From: UBA12191 sp964422295
GTDB lineage: Bacteria > Planctomycetota > UBA8108 > UBA1146
Direction of reading: 5' to 3'
Assembly (NCBI GenBank): GCA_964422295.1
Contig: CAYRAM010000010.1
Coordinates: forward strand, 26,414-90,413
DNA: 64,000 nt
Positions 61,949 through 64,000 of this stretch are shown piece after piece (the stretch's first letter is position 1; each line of letters starts with the position of its first letter). The notes beneath the pieces are model-generated. The model worked only from the letters and a program-made list of their open reading frames with translations, had not been told where the DNA came from and did not search any database. A program made the position numbers and the translations under genes.

Positions 61949-64000
61949 CTACTGGACTTTGCTGGCGGCCTCAACGTTGACGGCGATTTTCCCATCGGCG
62001 TCAAGAGACACATGAACAGTCCCACCGTACTTGAGATTACCATCAATGATCAAATCGGCGATGCGGTCCTGCAATTTGTCTTCCAGGGTTCTGCGCAAGC
62101 CACGTGCTCCGGTGGTCGGGCCTGCACTCGCTTCGACGAGGAAAGTCTTGGCGGCATCCTCGATCTGGATTGAAAGTTTAAGATCGGCGATGCGCGATTC
62201 CAGTTTCGCCACTTCGAGGTCGAGAATCTCTGTCAGGTCCTCCTGATCCAGTTCATCGAAGACGACCACTTCATCAACCCTGTTGAGGAACTCGGGACGG
62301 AAGTAAGTATTCACCGCATCCAAAACAGCTTTTCTTGATGCTTCGTTGTTGTTGCCTTCCGCCTCCGTGAATCCCAGAGAGGCTTTGCTCTCTGCCTCCC
62401 GAACTCCGAGATTGGAAGTGAAGATCACGATGGTGTTCTTGAAGTCAACCTTGCGGCCGAATGCGTCTGTGAGGCGACCCTCTTCGAGAACCTGAAGCAG
62501 CGTGTTGGTGATGTCAGTGTGTGCTTTTTCAATCTCATCGAACAGCACCACCATGTAGGGCTTGCGACGTACCTTTTCGGTGAGCAATCCACCTTCATCG
62601 TATCCCACATATCCCGGAGGTGATCCGATCAAACGGGAGATGGAGTGCTTCTCTGCGTACTCGGACATATCGATGCTAAGGATGGCATCTTCCGTGCCGA
62701 AGAGGAACTTGGCGAGAGACTTGGCGACCAAGGTCTTGCCGACACCGGTTGGGCCGACGAAGACGAAAGAACCCATCGGTCGCTGTGGATCACGCAGTCC
62801 CGCTCGTGCCCGGCGAATTGCCCGGCTGATGGAGTGGACTGCATGGTCCTGGCTGACCACATCCTCATGAAGCGTGTCCTCCATCTTGCGAAGGCGCGCA
62901 GCTTCCTCTTCCTGAAGATTTTGGATGGGAACACCGGTCATTTCTGCGACGGTGCGAGCAATGCTGTTTGCATCGACTTGTCCATCGACTTCCTTGGAGC
63001 TGGCCTTCCATTCAAAGATCATTTGCTCTTTGTAGTTCTTGCGGCTTTCAAGATTGTCGCGAATCTGTGCGGCGAGTTCAAAATCTTGTGAAAAGACCGC
63101 TTCATTTTTATCTTGCTGCAACTGATCGATCTCGTCTTCGATCTCTGTGAGATCGGGGGGACGTGTGGTGCGCTGCAAGCGTTCACAGGAACAGGCCTCA
63201 TCGAGAACGTCGATGGCCTTGTCGGGAAGGAACCGATTGGAGATGTAGCGGATCGACAGATCTACACTCGCCTCCAGGGCTTCATCTGTAATCTGTACCC
63301 GGTGGTGCGCTTCGAAGGTATCGCGAAGACCAAAGAGGATTTCGAGGGCGTCATCTCTGCTTGGGGGATCAACGATGATCGGTTGGAAGCGACGTTCCAT
63401 GGCGCCGTCTTTTTCGATGTGCTTGCGGTATTCATCCAGGGTGGTGGCACCGATGCACTGGATCTCACCCCTGGAGAGAGCGGGCTTGAGGATGTTGGAA
63501 GCGTCGAGACTCGACTCGGAAGCTCCGGCACCCATGATGGTGTGGAGTTCATCGACAAAGAGGATCACATTTCCAGACTCGGATATCTCCTTGATGATCG
63601 CCTTGATGCGCTTCTCAAACTCTCCTCGGTATTTGGTACCGGCGAGGAGTGATGCGAGATCCAAAGAGACGACGCGTTTGCGAGAGAGCACCTCGGGCAC
63701 AGCACTTTGAGCGATGCGCTGGGCGAGACCCTCGACGATCGCAGTCTTGCCGACACCCGGCTCACCCATCACCACGGGGTTATTTTTGGTTTTGCGCGAT
63801 AGGATCTGGATGATCCGCTCGATCTCCTTGTGACGGCCGATGACCGGGTCAAGGCGATTCTGTGCGGCGATGGCAGTCAGATCGACGCCGTTAGAATCCA
63901 ACGTCGGAGTTGCAATTCCGGATCTCTTGACGGCTGCTCCCTGTGAACTGTCCACATCTCCTCCAAGCATTCTCTGAATGACGTTTTGAAGTCTGTCTTT
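61949..64000 (-). CDS. clpC: ClpC ATPase, partial (N-terminal part outside window)
   Basis: The C-terminal 683 residues of an AAA+ unfoldase that feeds the ClpP protease. The right edge cuts it within the linker between the N-domain and D1. D1 shows Walker A GEPGVGKTA; the middle domain contains a UVR-like segment (KNEAVFSQDFELAAQIRDNL) typical of ClpC rather than ClpA or ClpB; D2 has Walker A GPTGVGKT, Walker B VLFDEIEKAH and arginine-finger regions. The frame is open to the window end (KDRLQNVIQRMLGG reads through the last codons). A strong terminator follows. Confidence 0.94.
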   Translation of the reverse strand, partial: KDRLQNVIQRMLGGDVDSSQGAAVKRSGIATPTLDSNGVDLTAIAAQNRLDPVIGRHKEIERIIQILSRKTKNNPVVMGEPGVGKTAIVEGLAQRIAQSAVPEVLSRKRVVSLDLASLLAGTKYRGEFEKRIKAIIKEISESGNVILFVDELHTIMGAGASESSLDASNILKPALSRGEIQCIGATTLDEYRKHIEKDGAMERRFQPIIVDPPSRDDALEILFGLRDTFEAHHRVQITDEALEASVDLSIRYISNRFLPDKAIDVLDEACSCERLQRTTRPPDLTEIEDEIDQLQQDKNEAVFSQDFELAAQIRDNLESRKNYKEQMIFEWKASSKEVDGQVDANSIARTVAEMTGVPIQNLQEEEAARLRKMEDTLHEDVVSQDHAVHSISRAIRRARAGLRDPQRPMGSFVFVGPTGVGKTLVAKSLAKFLFGTEDAILSIDMSEYAEKHSISRLIGSPPGYVGYDEGGLLTEKVRRKPYMVVLFDEIEKAHTDITNTLLQVLEEGRLTDAFGRKVDFKNTIVIFTSNLGVREAESKASLGFTEAEGNNNEASRKAVLDAVNTYFRPEFLNRVDEVVVFDELDQEDLTEILDLEVAKLESRIADLKLSIQIEDAAKTFLVEASAGPTTGARGLRRTLEDKLQDRIADLIIDGNLKYGGTVHVSLDADGKIAVNVEAASKVQ

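Overview
The window looks like a chromosomal segment of a Planctomycetota bacterium. The evidence is a secreted cytochrome-type PSCyt1/DUF1549/DUF1553 protein paired with a Tat-exported DUF1501 protein, two secreted proteins with the dockerin-like tail common in planctomycetes, a 2,673-residue TPR/alpha-2-macroglobulin protein, and many large secreted proteins among housekeeping genes. Genes are densely packed, often with ATGA, GTGA or TGATG overlaps, and GTG or TTG starts are frequent. I see no rRNA, tRNA, CRISPR array, insertion sequence or phage gene.

Layout. 1-6.2 kb: an MFS transporter cut by the window edge, an ECF sigma factor with a good terminator, a thioredoxin-fold gene interrupted by one in-frame UGA exactly at the first position of its redox CxxC motif (probable selenoprotein with a SECIS-like hairpin), hflX, and a kinase-like/GNAT fusion. 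6.2-13.3 kb: a YdhR-like protein, an orphan EboE-like protein, a lipoprotein, and a MoxR-DUF58-BatA operon followed by ytoQ. 13.3-32.7 kb: the giant macroglobulin protein, an unknown protein, a rhodanese-MoeB fusion, two dockerin-tailed secreted proteins, a GNAT, the DUF1501/PSD1 pair and another unknown.

32.8-43.3 kb: tryptophan catabolism by the kynurenine and 2-aminomuconate route. A plus-strand operon encodes 3-hydroxyanthranilate dioxygenase, ACMS decarboxylase, kynureninase, kynurenine monooxygenase, tryptophan dioxygenase, kynurenine formamidase and a small unknown protein. A facing minus-strand set encodes an atypical SDR, aminomuconate-semialdehyde dehydrogenase and aminomuconate deaminase. 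Together they cover tryptophan to 4-oxalocrotonate; the final steps to pyruvate and acetyl-CoA are not in the window.

43.6-50.5 kb: a secreted hydrolase, topA, mutM (with a TTG start that restores the catalytic N-terminal proline) and icd. 50.6-61.6 kb: a trans-4-hydroxy-proline catabolic cluster (epimerase, D-hydroxyproline dehydrogenase subunits, pyrroline-hydroxycarboxylate deaminase, alpha-ketoglutarate semialdehyde dehydrogenase) whose product, 2-oxoglutarate, links to icd and the TCA cycle. A glycosyltransferase, an ABC importer with ATPase and permease fused in one chain, and an EamA transporter are embedded in it. The window ends in a zinc-ribbon membrane protein and the 3' part of clpC with a strong terminator.

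The most notable observation is the putative selenocysteine thioredoxin-like protein at 1392-2429, with its hairpin after the UGA and a cluster of TGAGGCA repeats upstream.
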